A stretch of DNA of 64,000 nucleotides from Thalassia testudinum (lineage: Eukaryota > Streptophyta > Magnoliopsida > Alismatales > Hydrocharitaceae). The stretch spans positions 74,154,501-74,218,500 of the forward strand of contig JAZHRO010000003.1 of the NCBI GenBank assembly GCA_037157565.1, in the 5' to 3' direction. How positions within the stretch are numbered: the first letter of the stretch is position 1; each line of letters starts with the position of its first letter. Below are positions 21,951-34,291 of this stretch, one piece after another. The notes under the pieces are model-generated. The model was not told where the DNA came from, did not search any database, and saw only the letters and a program-made list of their open reading frames with translations. A program made the position numbers and the translations under genes.

Positions 21951-23145
21951 AAATTAAGCTAGATTCTAGCATAAGTTATGAATAACGCTTTCATAGGCAT
22001 CGTAATTTGCACAATAGCTAGTTTATTATTCATATAGATAATATCATCATTTTATGTACTAATGAGAGATGATTTAATTGCAGATGTTTCAAAGTCGCAG
22101 ATGAAAGATTAGACCATATAGATCTAATCTGGATGACAATGGGAGTCCAACACTTTCAAAATCATCTTGATCAGACAACCAGAGCATCTTATGCTGTCGA
22201 AAGAAGAATAGAGGCCACAGAGCTAAAGGACAAAGATCCAAGACCAAGATGAAAAATCCAACCGCACGAATGGATCTGGATCCAACAGTGCAAAAGTCAA
22301 CTCTATTAGAGGTCTGCATCACCAGATACAAAGAAAAGAAGATGGACAACCATGATGGCGCCACATGGCACAATCATAGTCACCCCTTACCACCGAACCA
22401 TCTCTGAGGACCATCCCTTGCTTGCTCTCAACTATTGGATGGCCATCCAATGGTTAAGAATAAATTGACACAAAGAGGAAACTATAACATTGCTCGTGCA
22501 TAGCGCATTAGCTCACGTGCTTGCATTGGAAGCGAAGCGCACAGGCTCAAGCTGCATGATGCTCAAATTAGGAAAGACTAGCGCGCAAGTGCTATTGGTT
22601 GTCCAATGTCGAGTGGAGTGCGGCGATGAAACTACATGGCTAGTTGAGAGAAGATTGTGGCTGAACATGTGATCCCACACAATTTTTGAAGCACGAAGGC
22701 AAGATGCGCGCCCACATGAGCCATCTAATTGTTAGATTGGATGGCTGAGGATGAGGCACTCAAATTGAGCAAGCAGCCAGCAGGAAATTTGAACAGGGAG
22801 TGCATAGGCGAGCAGTAGTGTTAGATCGCAAATCAAGGTTTGCGGAGCTGGCATGTGTCAAGCCCAGGTTCAATTTGCGTGATGAAGATGCGTTGGAGGG
22901 TATTTTAAGGCTAGATCTGATTTATTGATCTCTCGATCAACGGATCTGATTTCCCATGAGTTGTTATACGAGATAGAGGGCTAAAATGTTCACTTTGTCT
23001 CTCATTAAAGCTATAAAAGAAGGCCCAGGGTCCCCCAGTTGAAGGCATCTCTAGATACAACTCTTCCACCTTCCTCCAGAACAAAGCTCTCCCTCTGCAA
23101 CTCCACCTGACCTTTGTCTTGGCACTCTGCATCTAAGTTGCTGCC
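21951..23145 (+). repeat. B4: B-like LTR part, cut by C1
   Basis: Blocks such as ACAATGGGAGTCCAAC, AGATGGACAACCATGATGGC and TATAAAAG (23012-23019) follow the B-type LTR order. A tRNA-like relic (CATAGCGCATTAGC at about 22497, GGCTCAAGCTG at about 22544) sits where B1 has its A/B boxes. It is interrupted at 23146 by C1. Confidence 0.5.
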
Positions 23146-25200
23146 TAATGAGAAGCTCATCATGGTCTCTAATTACCCCTAATTAAATAGTCTTCCTAGT
23201 TAATTAGCTAGAAATATGTGAATATATGGGTTAATTATTAATTAAGGGATAAATAGTAAAGGACCTTAAAATAAGTTAAAAATGCTATATTATCATCCAA
23301 TTAATACTATTAATAATCGAATTAATAATTGGACTCAAAATATTATCAATTATTCATCTAAGTAAAGTGTTAACTAACTTAAGTACAATTATACCTAAGT
23401 ATGTAATAACTTAAGTAACATTTCTTAATTAAATAAATTAAGCTAAAAAGGTCAAAAATGTAAATTCAAGGTCTACATATAATAATTGCCTTCTTTATAA
23501 TCGTATATAAAAAGTTGAAAAAGATTTAAACTAAAATAAACCTTGAGAACCTGAGTTTACATTTTGGTCCTTACATTTTATTTCAATTGGGTCCTTATTT
23601 TCCACTTAGGACCTTAGGTTTCACTACGAATAAGTCCCTAGAATTCTTCTTCTTTTCTTCTTCACCCGTATGGACTGCTGGCGACTGAAGGTGCATCCAT
23701 CGACTGATCACCACCAATCCGACGTCATCCCTTCTCCAAGCTCCTGGAACTTACGCACACCATCTGCTTTTCATCCACCGGTCTAGATGTTGCCTAAATT
23801 CTATTTTAGTGTTAGAGAAGACGTCGATGGTTAGTCCCCTCCTAGCCACAAATCCATCCAGATTCCACATCCTTCTCAGTCGCCGTCAACTATAAAACCC
23901 CCTCGCACCCTCGATTTCCACCAAGTTGGCTCCCTTCCCTCTTCTTCACTGAGACGACCCAATAGGGTATTCTCCCCAAAACTCTAGCGAACTTCCTCCG
24001 CCTCATTCGACTTCCTCCATCCATCTTCAATAGCTCTGGATCTCCGCCGAAGTCAGCTGTGTCTTCTAACAAGCACTAACTAGGAGCTCTCCTATGCTTC
24101 ACCTCACAACCGCTGCTAGAGATCTTTCGACAACCCTCTGATTTCCTCCTCCGTCATGAGCCTTTGACGGAGATACTCTAACCCCTTCATCCAGGTAACA
24201 GTAGACTAGGTAGGTATGTTAGTTTAGTTAGTTAGTTAGGTAGCCTAGGTAGTTGTAATGTTAGATTTAGCTTTCATCTTCTCAACTTCGGCAAGCTCCT
24301 TGAGCTTGTCAGGAGCGATAATTTCATCTTTTTAAGTCACTGTCCACATTCTTCTATTTTCCATGCTCATTTCTATATTCAATATTTACTAAGTTGATTA
24401 GTAAACCGCCTAAACCACTTCCACGTCCACCAACTACTTCTGCTGTCTATGGTAGCAGTAGTTGACCTATTCTCCACCTTCATTGGGTCCTCCATCACCT
24501 ATTCATCTACTAAGGATCCTAATTCTCACTTTAATTTGAGTAATTACCACATATAATCTAAATGCCCAATTTTAGTTAAGCTCCTGAGCTTGCTGTCAAT
24601 GGCAGCTCAAGAGTAGTTGAAATTATTAATTAACTATATATTTGTGGTTGCAATCATCTATAGATCTGTTTTCTCCACTCAATTGAGTGGGAAAACAAGT
24701 CTTCAGCGTAATCCAACTCAGACTTTATAAAAATTGAATTCACTATTAAATCTTTATTCTAATGATCTATTGAAGGAACTAACTTGTTCCTGAGGTTCCT
24801 TATGACCTCAGGAACCTTTTGAAATCATTAACGGCATAATTCCACATTCTGTATACAATTTCACTCTTTTCCTAGACTCACCGGGGCTCCGATGAGCTCC
24901 GGCGAGCCAAAACTAGGTCTTCAGCCTGTAGAACAAAGTGAGAAGCTCCAGATCAATGATTTGAGGATTGATAATTATGCTGAGGTTGTTTATTTGAGAT
25001 TTTAGTGTCTGGAGTTCTTGTCAGGTCTTCATCTTCTCCAACTCCGGTAGAGTTGAAGAAGTCTAATAGTTAGGTTTAAGTTGCATTAAGGACGTCTGGA
25101 AGAATAATTGTTGAAACTCAGTAGCTGGAGTTGTTTCAACTATTGTGAAACCCAGACTGGAAGTTTGGGTTTCACAATGGAGTTGAAAATCAGAATTACA
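23146..25200 (+). repeat. C1: C-type LTR, 3' end not found
   Basis: It begins TAATGAGAAGCTCATCATGG, matching the C2 start (59984) and sharing its order: repeated AGTT/TTAAG words, a TTTACATTTTGGTCCTTA block, TATA at 23890-23897, a TTAGTTAGTTAGTTAGG run (about 24219-24243), paired GCTGTCTATGG hairpins (24441 and 24591) and an ACTCACCGG...GCTCCGGCGAGCC block (24885-24910). A strong hairpin lies at 25134-25188. Beyond about 25200 it meets the opposite-strand F LTR; the border is unclear. Confidence 0.6.
25134..25188. other. Strong hairpin in C1
   Basis: ATTGTGAAACCCA (25142-25154) pairs perfectly with TGGGTTTCACAAT (25166-25178) around an 11-nt loop. Beyond a 2-nt bulge the stem extends with TTTCAACT/AGTTGAAA. 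A competing GTTGAAAC/GTTTCAAC pair lies just upstream. Confidence 0.7.
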
Positions 25201-25249
25201 TTTTACAAACAACTCTTGAATAAAAGATAAAACCTCAAATCACCAGAGT

Positions 25250-26922
25250 GATTTTCCTTAGCTCTATCATGCATTCAAAGCATTAAAATCCTCACAAAAA
25301 TCCTGATCATATTATGGCTCATCTGAGGTGAATTCTGATCTCAGAATCACGTCAGATTCCCAACCAAACAATGAATCAAATCAACAATAACTCAGTTTGC
25401 TAGATCAAAGCATTCAAAGCTCATATAAATCTAAATTCATAAAACCTCTGGCAAACTTATTCAACTTTTAAACTCAGATTAGGGGCTTTTATGACCAAAT
25501 GGGATGAATGGGAAGCACCTAAAATGGATTATTGATGGTAATTTTAGATCTGAGATTGGAAACCAATCAGATCTAAAATTAGATCTAATGAATGGGTGGA
25601 TTGCGAGAGAAAAATCGAGGAAATTAGAAGCGATATGAAAAACACGTAGAGGAGGGAAATCATGAACAATGATAGGGGAAATCATCCCCTCTGATCTGGG
25701 ATGATCAGAGGGGGCGACGGGGGAAAATCTAGTCTAACTCTACTCCTAATGGTAAACTAACAGGAAAAATAGATCAACACTAATTCTACATCTAATTCTA
25801 TTTCTAATCTATCTAACTAACACTACAGCTAAACTACAAAGCAGTAAATCTACTTTAATTGGAAGAATGGGACATGTGGGTCTCCACCCGGAGGATGGAG
25901 AGGAAGAAGGGAGGGGGAGCTCCATCGAATGAAAAGCTTGCTAGAGAAGCTTTTGGGTCGTACTCAGGTATATGCAATCCTTAAAGACGAGGAGGAAAGG
26001 AAGGTGAAGAACCACATCTCTGTCACAGATGTAGCATTTGAAAGGGTTAGAGGAACTGAATGGGAGGAAGGGATCGCTCTCAAGGAAGTAGAAGACGAGG
26101 TGATCCCTTGCATGCGCGACCACTGAGGTGCTTAAGTAGAAATCTTAGTGACTCAGATCACCGTGCGGGTGAAGTTAGGTGACGAGAGCATCTGCGACAA
26201 GGATGAAAGGAGAGAAGCGCATGGGCTTCCAAGTTGAAATCAGACCATAGGATGGGATCTAGGGGTTTGGGTGAGCACATGCACCGCTTCTTGCAAAGCT
26301 TCGAATCAAATCGAGCCACAGATCAAACAAGCTGAGAGATCAACAGTCCAAATCACGTAGGTTCATCCCATGAACAGTGTAAGGGTGGGAAGCAGTAGGC
26401 GCTGGAATTCTAATGGTGAAATTGTAGGGATGCCCTTCAGCGAAGGGGTAGAAGATTTGCACAAGAGCCCATAAGTGGTAGAAAGTAGTTACAGAGTGGT
26501 CCTTAAGGGCTTTCAAAGAGGTCCCTGTGAGTTACAAATAGGTCTAGGAAAGTTTTCTAATGAAGGAAATGTGATGCATAAAGGACCTAAATGTAAATTT
26601 TAAGTTTCAAGTCCTTAATGATGTCCAAATTTCTTCAAGTTTTATATGTGCTTAATTAAACTTTTAAGAAGTTAATTATACTTTTGATTTAAACTTTTAA
26701 ACTTGTTTGTGTATTCAATTTACACTTTGATCATCATTTGACCTTTTTCTCAAGGATATCTCAATTTATGACCTAATTATGCAATCATAACGCAGAATTA
26801 ATGTTTTTGGTATTTTTCTTTGATTCCTACACTTAACCCTTTTTATGTGTTAATTTGGTATTGTTTAACCAAGTTTCTAGCTTAACTTTAGCTTTTTAGC
26901 TATGATGAGTAGCCACTCATCA
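25250..26922 (-). repeat. F: minus-strand 3' LTR
   Basis: On the minus strand the LTR starts at 26922 with TGATGAG, TGGCTA, CTCATCA, preceded by GCATGGGGGTA. Downstream it carries GTAAATTGAATAC and TTACATTTAGGTCC, C-family style. It follows that F is transcribed leftward. The low-coordinate border with C1 is approximate. Confidence 0.55.
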
Positions 26923-26959
26923 TACCCCCATGCTTAGGTTTTGCTAGTACCTTAGCAAA
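26923..26959 (-). other. PPT and pre-PPT hairpin of F
   Basis: Minus strand: TTTGCTA/TAGCAAA arms (plus 26940-26946 and 26953-26959) around 6 nt, then AACCTAAGCATGGGGGTA directly before the LTR. Same architecture as the plus-strand elements. Confidence 0.75.
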
Positions 26960-27713
26960 CAATTCATTAAAATGCAAAGCAATTTTAGTATCAGCAAGGT
27001 AAGTGTGATGAGATATCTTTTCTTCTTTTCATTTTTCTCAAAGTTTTAAGTGTTTGTAGACGATTTTTAAGCGGAAAGAATTTTCCTATAAACCAACTGA
27101 GTTTATGTCTAGACATTGTGAGAACCTTTCTCCTTAGGGAGATAGACCAGAACTCATGACTTAAATGACATAGACCATCTCTCGACTAACAAGGACTCTT
27201 GATACTTAAACCTTAAGTCAAATTCCAGGACTCAGGGGGTTTTACAAAGACTCAGAATGATACGTGGTTATGGTTGTGCTTCGTGATAGGTCAAGACTAA
27301 CTAGGTGAATTCTAAAACTCAATCCCAGTGTTTCACTTCTTTTTAAGTGTAGGTTCGTCCAAGCTTCAGCTTAATTTTTCAGATGACTCTCAGTAAATGA
27401 GGATTACTCAAGCCTAACTTTTATTGTGTTTGTAGCTCAAAGAATTTTTTGGTGGAAGAATAGGGTATTTGTATTGAACCTTGAAAACATTTTTGGTGGA
27501 ATTTTTGTATTTACAGACTTGGAGAACATACTTGACTTATTCTAATGAACATTTTTTTTGAATTTTTTTTTCTGTAAATATGTCTCTGATGACTTTATTT
27601 GGTAGAACATACCTTATTTGCTGGGTGAGTTCATTGGTAGAAAGAGCTTCTCCTAGACACAAGACTAAAGACTAGGACAAAGAGTCTACCTGCATGCACA
27701 GGTAAGGACTCCA
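26960..27713 (-). other. F 3' internal region, part 1
   Basis: Non-coding sequence between the F PPT and the A1 insertion; no ORF or domain seen. It continues at 36093 on the far side of A1. Confidence 0.45.
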
Positions 27714-29489
27714 TGATGAGTACATTTTAATGGACTAATATTACGCCTAAGTAACATTAATCGTACCTTTCAGGTTTGTTAATAATTATATTAAGTTATA
27801 GAATGTTTGCATGCATCATGATTTAAGTTTACATCTATTTTATAGCATTCTATAACGTAATATGTAATGATTTTATGTTTTTATGTGTAGGAATGATATT
27901 TAGAAAGAACAAGGAGGGGGGAATAAATTTCCCCAACAAACAGCTTCAATCCTTCCCTCATCCTCCGGCCAGCTGCAACTCTTCCCTCAACAAATGCAAA
28001 CCTCCGCCGGCTAAAATTGGAAAAAGGATTTTCAAAATCCCTTGTAGTGCGGAAGAGAGGAGTTAAGAGGAGGAGCACAGGAGAGGAGAAGAGGGCTTCC
28101 TCCCCCTTGAGGGGATATCCACTACATTTGAAGGCTTGCACTGTGCACCCACCGCCAGCCACCGCCTCTACTTCAAGCGTCACCCTTCCTGCTTGTAGCC
28201 GCCTCAGGTGCACCCACACCAGCGTCATCACCGCACCCGCAACAGTGCCATCACCGCACCCCCTTCCAGTGCCATCACCTTCCAGCCTGCACCCATGCCC
28301 AACGCCTGCAGATGCTCATGCCCTTGCCACCAGCACCCTGCAGGCACTCACGCCCTCTCCACCAGCACCCTGCAGGTGCCCGCTCCACCCCACCCGCGCT
28401 TGTAGTCGCTTCCCCCTTCACCTGCCAGACCCGCACTAGCACAGCGCAACCACCTTGTGCACCAACCATCGCCCGCAGGCCTATTCAGGAGCATCGCCCC
28501 ACCCGGCCCCTCTAGTGCCCCTCCCCAGCGCCTGCCCCAGCACTTGCGTGCACGCCTTGTAGCTGCACCAAGCCCCTTCGCTGCACCCCAGGCACCACTC
28601 CACTCGTGCCCTGCACCACATGCCACAAGAGCACCCCCACAGGCATGACCCCTCCAACGTTCTCCCACGCCCAGCAGTCATGCGCAACCACCACCACCGA
28701 TCCCTCTCTATGAAGCATTGCCACAACCTCCACGCAACAGCGGCGCTTCATCTCTTCTCCAGGGACGGTTCATCTCCTCCGACAAAACCCAACATCGCCG
28801 TTCTTCTCCTCCACTGGCTGGCCGCCACCAACCTCCTTGAGACGTGCCGCTGCCGCCATTGTGAAGCACTCGTCGAGACGCATCTGTATGTGTAACCTCG
28901 CCATCGGCCGTCGACCCACGCTTGTGCATGGAAGAGAGAGGCAACAACCTCTTTTTTTGATTCAGTTAGAAATTACAGGATATGCCATTATCAAAGTTCC
29001 TATTCATTTATTTACCAAATTAATATATTAAGGTGAATTTGCATGCGTGTCTCTCTGTTCTTTATAAATTACTTCTAATTGAGTATTTCATGAATGAGAT
29101 AATAGCATGCCACATTGACTATCGCAAATAAAGAATGTTTTACAAGAAATTGATAGTTACCTTGATTATCATTACCAAGATCATTAGAATATTATATTGT
29201 GGTAATTTTGCATATAAACCCCTACAGTTTTAATTAATTGCTTAAAATGAGAATTCATGAGGGTAACAAGTTGCACTAAGGAACATGCATACCCACAAAG
29301 ATTCTGTAATAAATAAGACACCGTTCTCTAGTTTAAATAGGCTATTTCCTCCCTGTGGAGACGACCTAACTCTTCATGGCTAGATTCTAAAAATTAAAAT
29401 GTTTTGAAAAGTGATTTTCTACCACGCGATTAAATACGACACATCATTTTATGTTAAAGTTTTCAATGAAAATGAAGATCGCTCTTTCA
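27714..29489 (+). repeat. A1 5' LTR
   Basis: 1776 bp, TGATGAGT...TTTCA. The middle (28100-28870) is very C-rich on the plus strand and holds two 32-bp CACCAGCACCCTGCAGG units (28320-28383). U5 box 29348-29367, 141 bp before the end. Confidence 0.93.
28320..28383 (+). repeat. 32-bp minisatellite, two units
   Basis: Two units around CCACCAGCACCCTGCAGG at 28320-28351 and 28352-28383. The 3' LTR of the same element has three (34901-34996). Confidence 0.75.
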
Positions 29490-29491
29490 AA

Positions 29492-29509
29492 TGGCACCGT
29501 TGCAGGGAG
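29492..29509 (+). other. Primer-binding site of A1
   Basis: TGGCACCGTTGCAGGGAG, 2 bp after the LTR; tRNA-Asp type with three changes from TGGCGCCGTTGCCGGGGA. Confidence 0.85.
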
Positions 29510-30710
29510 GAAAAATGGCTATTAATTTTTTTGGAATTTTACGTTATTTTTATGCTATTTTGAAAGCTTTTCTGAATTACTAAATGTGAATTTTCTTCTG
29601 TGCAAAAACACACGACGAATGCGACGGGCACACACGGCGAAGACGATCCTTTTGGTGGACCTTGATGCCACCTGGTGGCCAACAACATGAACACATGGGC
29701 CTTCATCCCACACACATAGGCTTACGGAGGTGCCTATTTCTGATTTAGTCAGTAGATCTTAATTACATTTAGTTTAGATAGACATTTGAATTTAATTTCT
29801 ATCTGTTGGACCCTTGTCGGGTATTTTTGGGAACGTGTTCCCAGTGCCTCTTTATTTCTTATCGCTCTTGCATGCGGGAGAGTATTTTCGGGAGCCTGTT
29901 CCCATTTATTAAGATTGTAGGATTATTTGCATTATTTGAACTACATTTCAGTTAGTTAGTAGATCAGGTCTGTTTGTTTATTATTTTTATTAAAAAAATA
30001 TATATATCGAACTACCTACTACAAGCTGCATATCTATAGGATGACTATCTAGGACTGAATGAGCAGCATTTAGTTTATTTTTATTGCATTGCATACATTG
30101 CATGAAGAAAGCTGGAGTAAGGTACCTCTTGCGCATCAATTACTTGTCATGCATATGCATTGAACCTATATCTAAGACCACTAAAGTGCTTGAATAAAAT
30201 TAATTCAGTTGTCACTTTAAAAATTGGGACTGCCAAGAGGTTGGACTTTCAAATCTGTGACTGAAAATTGTGTCCAAAAGGATCCTGTTTGTGAAATTTG
30301 AAAAATCAAAACACAATCGTATCTTTGCACACTTGAGACACTGTGCACCACACACATAAGGTCACTAGATAAATTTCTTCCTCTTCTCTTTTGCACCACA
30401 AGGGAAGTTAGTCAGCAATCAACAAGCTTATCCACCGAGTTACTTTGGTTCCTTGTGTGTGGGCTCGATTCGAGACTTCCATACCTTGCAAGTAGGTTAT
30501 AGGCACCAGTGAAGGTTGGCCTAGGAAGCGTAATTTTTTGCAAAACTTGTTTGGCCACCAACTGAACATATAATTCTAAGACCTACAATCTACTGAAAAT
30601 AGATCCCATTGAATTTGCATTTGCTTTCACAATAGAACTCTCTAGGAAGTTTCTGCTTGTATTCTGAACTCTTCTAAATCCTGAGAGTTAAAATTATTTT
30701 GCTTAAAGAA
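29510..30710 (+). other. A1 leader with conserved hairpins
   Basis: Untranslated. GGTGG/CCACC arms at 29654-29672 and GGGAAC-GT-GTTCCC at 29829-29842 recur at the same spacing from the PBS in A2 and, partly, A3. They are candidate RNA packaging or dimerisation structures. Confidence 0.5.
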
Positions 30711-32661
30711 ATGGATCACCCTTTCTACTATCAGTTAGATTATCAGAGTCAATACTTCCCTTCTTTTAATCAGGATCCCATGCCCCGAGCATATCCATCC
30801 TTTGATGGGTACATTGGTAATTCATGAGATCATTCTTATTCTTATCCTGGGAGTATTGGCTTGATAACTCCCACTTTTGAGTAGAGCCTAGGAGTGGGAT
30901 TTACCAACCCTGAAATCCCTACTTCCATGCAAACATCCAACCCTCCCACCCTTCATGATTCTCCATATCGAGGTTGGACCGATACCCCTAGGCAACCAGA
31001 GCCTGAAATTGACTATCCTCCCCAACCTGATAATAGTAGGCTCCCGTCTTTTATGATGGAAATGCAAAAACAACAAAAAGAAAAAATGGAATCCATGGGA
31101 GAGATGTTGAGGAATAGTGAATAATTAAATGAAGAAATATGACAACTTAGCTACACGCTTCCCAGTAATTCTGATCCCTACACATACAACCATGATCATG
31201 AAAGTAATTCTGAGGAAACCATTGACAATAGGGATCCAGTTTTATGTAGCTATCACTTAGACTCTCCCAATGAGACACGGCCACTAGAGGACAACGATCA
31301 TAGTGATTATCCACCCGAGCTTTATTGGAGTCAAAAGCAAGGGGAGATGGTACCTCTTGAAGACCTTGACCCCAATGACAGCATTCTCCTTACCCCTACC
31401 AACCCGGGTCATGGTTGTATTGTTCCTATCACTTCCCCTATTGATTATTTGGTGGAATCCCATTCTACCCTTAGTGAGCCTACTCTTGACCCTCCACTTA
31501 GTGAATCAACGCCTACCATTCAATATCCAGAGGATTTAAATGCACCTAATGAAGGTGACCCTAAGGGAATGGAGGATGAATTAGATCAATTTTGGTCTCA
31601 GGGATATGAAGAGTCTATTTCAGAGGATGGGGATGCCTCAATAGAGGAACTTGGACTGAAAATATGGAGTGAATCATAGGGGAATTATTTATCATTTGAG
31701 GATTTACCTCCAAAGGATATACCATACAGTGAAATCCAGATTCCACCTTTCTTTTGAGAGTCATTCTCCATCAAAGCAGGAGTTGATATTAGAGGTGGAT
31801 AAACAAAATAATGAGAAGTCTATGGGAGACTCTCGGGAACAAAACACGTCAATTGAGGATTTATACCCCGAGAAGAATGATGAATTCAATGATATAGGCT
31901 TGCTCCAAACTATTAAAACTGATCTTCCTTTAGGAATCATTAAGGATACTGATCCAACTCCTGTCTTCATTAATGAATCACAGATACACCCCCACAAAAA
32001 TTTGAGTAAACCGAATGAATCTAGGGATGAGTTGAATAATAATGATTTTGACATTTTGACCCTACCATCAAAGAGTTGTAATTTGGAGTCTACCCTTAAT
32101 TCAAATATGACTCCGATCATTAATGCTAGGTAGGGTAACCTGTTGTGTACAACTGTTGGGGAGTGTACACATTCTGAATCATTGTTGGAATTGGACCTAA
32201 CAACAACTAAGCCCTCATTGGACTTAACCATTACCTTCCAACACTACAAACAACCCTTATACTCCCTAACCGATCCTTGGCTTAGATCTCTACTCATGTA
32301 CATTCTTTCTGGAGAACATATCAGGCCAGTACATCCTCGGATAAAATGGCGAGTGTGGATTTATGCTTGTACTTTCACTCTCACCATTCATGGATTTGAA
32401 CTAATAATGTCTATATCTTTTAAAACCTATCCTACTCTGGAGGATCCTTGCTATCCACCACTTATTCCATTTCGGGAGGTCCCTTTTCATATGCCGTTTA
32501 TTATTCCTAGACCTCTCAAGGTAGCCAACGAGGTTCTTCGTTTTCATTTCTCCTGGCGAGCATTTGGTATTACGTTGTATCATCAGCTTGCCAACATCCG
32601 CGGCTACCTATTTTCTAGGCCTACACTGTTATGCATATTTTTAGGGTCTAACCTTGTCTAA
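30711..32661 (+). pseudogene. Unknown ~650-codon ORF of family A, copy A1
   Basis: I do not recognise this protein. It opens with a tyrosine/proline-rich N terminus (MDHPFYYQLDYQSQY), then GWTDTPRQPEPEIDYPPQP, a short helix (MGEMLRNS) and a long acidic middle (DELDQFWSQGYEESISEDG). The C-terminal part is more hydrophobic and best conserved (YSLTDPWLRSLLMYILSG, RVWIYACTFTLTI, FHFSWRAFGITLYHQLANI). No zinc knuckle, DSG/DLG, YxDD or DDE. Copy A1 has several in-frame stops (near 30825, 30885, 31122, 31140, 31677) and a 2-bp deletion near 31720 relative to A3. The same ORF lies at 41682 and 58237. Silent and replacement codon differences are equal in number between A1 and A3 over ~131 codons, suggesting past selection on the protein. 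Confidence 0.65.
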
Positions 32662-32720
32662 TTAGAACCAGACTTATAGGTTCCTTTTAAGTTTGGCTGC
32701 TGACAAAAAATGCAGTGCTT

Positions 32721-32830
32721 GTTGGGAGGCAACCCAGCAATCTGAATAACACCGTCATCAGATGATTTTTTTCCTTTCTCCTATTTTAATTTTACAATGT
32801 GGACATTGTAGGATTTAGGCATGGGGGGGT
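32721..32830 (+). other. Post-ORF hairpin and internal dyad plus G tract (A1)
   Basis: GTTGGG-AGGCAA-CCCAGC (32721-32736) forms a 6-bp hairpin typical of sequence downstream of Athila/Tat ORFs. CAATGTGGACATTG (32795-32808) then precedes GCATGGGGGGGT (about 32819-32830). Confidence 0.6.
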
Positions 32831-34254
32831 GCATTTTCATTGTAGGAAGTATTCATGCATTTAGGTTAGCATATAAAAGAAAAAAAATAATAATAAATTC
32901 TCTTTTCTTGAGCTGAATGGGTTAGTCCCTAGCAGAATACCTTTGTCATTGGAGGTTTTTCTTCTTCAAATTATTTCTTTAGTTTAGAATCCAGTACATT
33001 TATTTCACGTGCACGTAGACTTGGTAATAGATCCTTGAAGGAAACCAATAAGCATTTGTGGTCTACTAAGCCCTTAGACAGTTCATAGGGAGTTAGGCAT
33101 ACTATCTTCTAGTAGATCCACCTCATATTTGTGAGAAGAAAGTAGAGAGATTATTGGTGCAATAAGGCTGGTGCAAGGACTCTTAAGTTTTGGACAATTA
33201 GATGATGATACTTCAAAGTTAGGCGTAGTTTTCACTCTCTGTTCCTGTGTGCGTACTTTGTGTGAATTCCTAAGAGTCATGAAATAAGGCAAATACACAA
33301 ATATTGAGTCTTAAAAAAGCTATGACTATGGTGGATGGTTATGACCGTCCTTCATAGAGTCCTTGGCTGAAGGACGGTAAAAGTATCAAAGGTCAGAAAT
33401 ACGCCTGTCTTATCCATTCCTTCCCGGTGCCGAGAATAGACACTTCCACCAAATAAGCCACACAATATCCTCTTGACCATCATCATCCCTAATAATGTCT
33501 CATAAATAAAAGTCTGTGTCGTATTATGTTGATTTGTAAAAAAAAAAGAGAAAAAAAAAGAAGAAAAAAAGAAACAGTTATATATAAAAAGAAAAGAAGA
33601 AGGTATATAAAAAAAAAAGGTCCAAGTTTATAATGTAACAATGCTTCTGAGGCAACAGAACACCTATCGCATTCCACCAAATATGACCGATACCTACCTT
33701 CTTGCATTTCTGATCATCCGAAAACTAGTTGAGGACTCTAACTTAGTTGTAAAGTTATTAGGACTTTAATTGAAGCGTGGATGCCACGTGAGGCCTCCAA
33801 ATAGCGAGTGCAATTACTAAATCTGGCAAGATTTGTGATCTCAGAAAGAAAGAAAAGAGTGAGTACCCAGGAACATCAAGAGAGCATAGTTGTTTAGCCT
33901 CACTCTGAGTTGACTTTTCTAATAGTCTAGAGATCTAGAGTCTGTAGTACTAGACTACATGTAGCACCAGATGAGTGTGTGCCACCAAATACAAATCCAT
34001 TCTTCTCGATATCTCCTACTTAAGCTAAAAGCTGGGGTCAAATTACAGATTATCATCTGCTTTATCCCCGAGGGAAGTAGTTGCTTATCCAGACAGAAAT
34101 ATTTACCAAGGGTGAAGTACGAACTCCCAATGCGAATTGGCTTTTTCACTTGGATCCGTTACTTAGGCTACTATCACGTCACACTTGTCTGGATCTCTAA
34201 AGTTTTGAAATAAGAAAAAAAGAAATCTTCTGATAACTTATATTATTTTTCATT
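32831..34254 (+). other. A1 3' untranslated region
   Basis: No coding capacity. A-rich spacers at about 33537-33620; otherwise collinear with A2 43760-45185. Confidence 0.6.
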
Positions 34255-34291
34255 TTTGCTAGGGACTAGCAAATTTAGGCATGGGGGTATT
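34255..34291 (+). other. Pre-PPT hairpin and PPT of A1
   Basis: TTTGCTAG, loop GGA, CTAGCAAA (34255-34273), then TTTAGGCATGGGGGTATT against the LTR. Confidence 0.8.

Noticed and set aside
22490..22672. 60-codon open frame in B4
   Set aside because: Short, no motif, inside LTR sequence homologous to non-coding U3 of B1.
23146..26922. One large inverted-repeat transposon bounded by TAATGAG and CTCATCA
   Set aside because: The two ends belong to two LTRs on opposite strands: the right one has its own PPT and hairpin on the minus strand, and the left aligns with C2 for more than 1.5 kb on the plus strand.
28320..28383. CRISPR-like direct repeats
   Set aside because: Contiguous degenerate 32-bp units without spacers, in a plant LTR.
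31761..32231. 156-codon minus-strand open frame
   Set aside because: Antisense shadow of the family A ORF.
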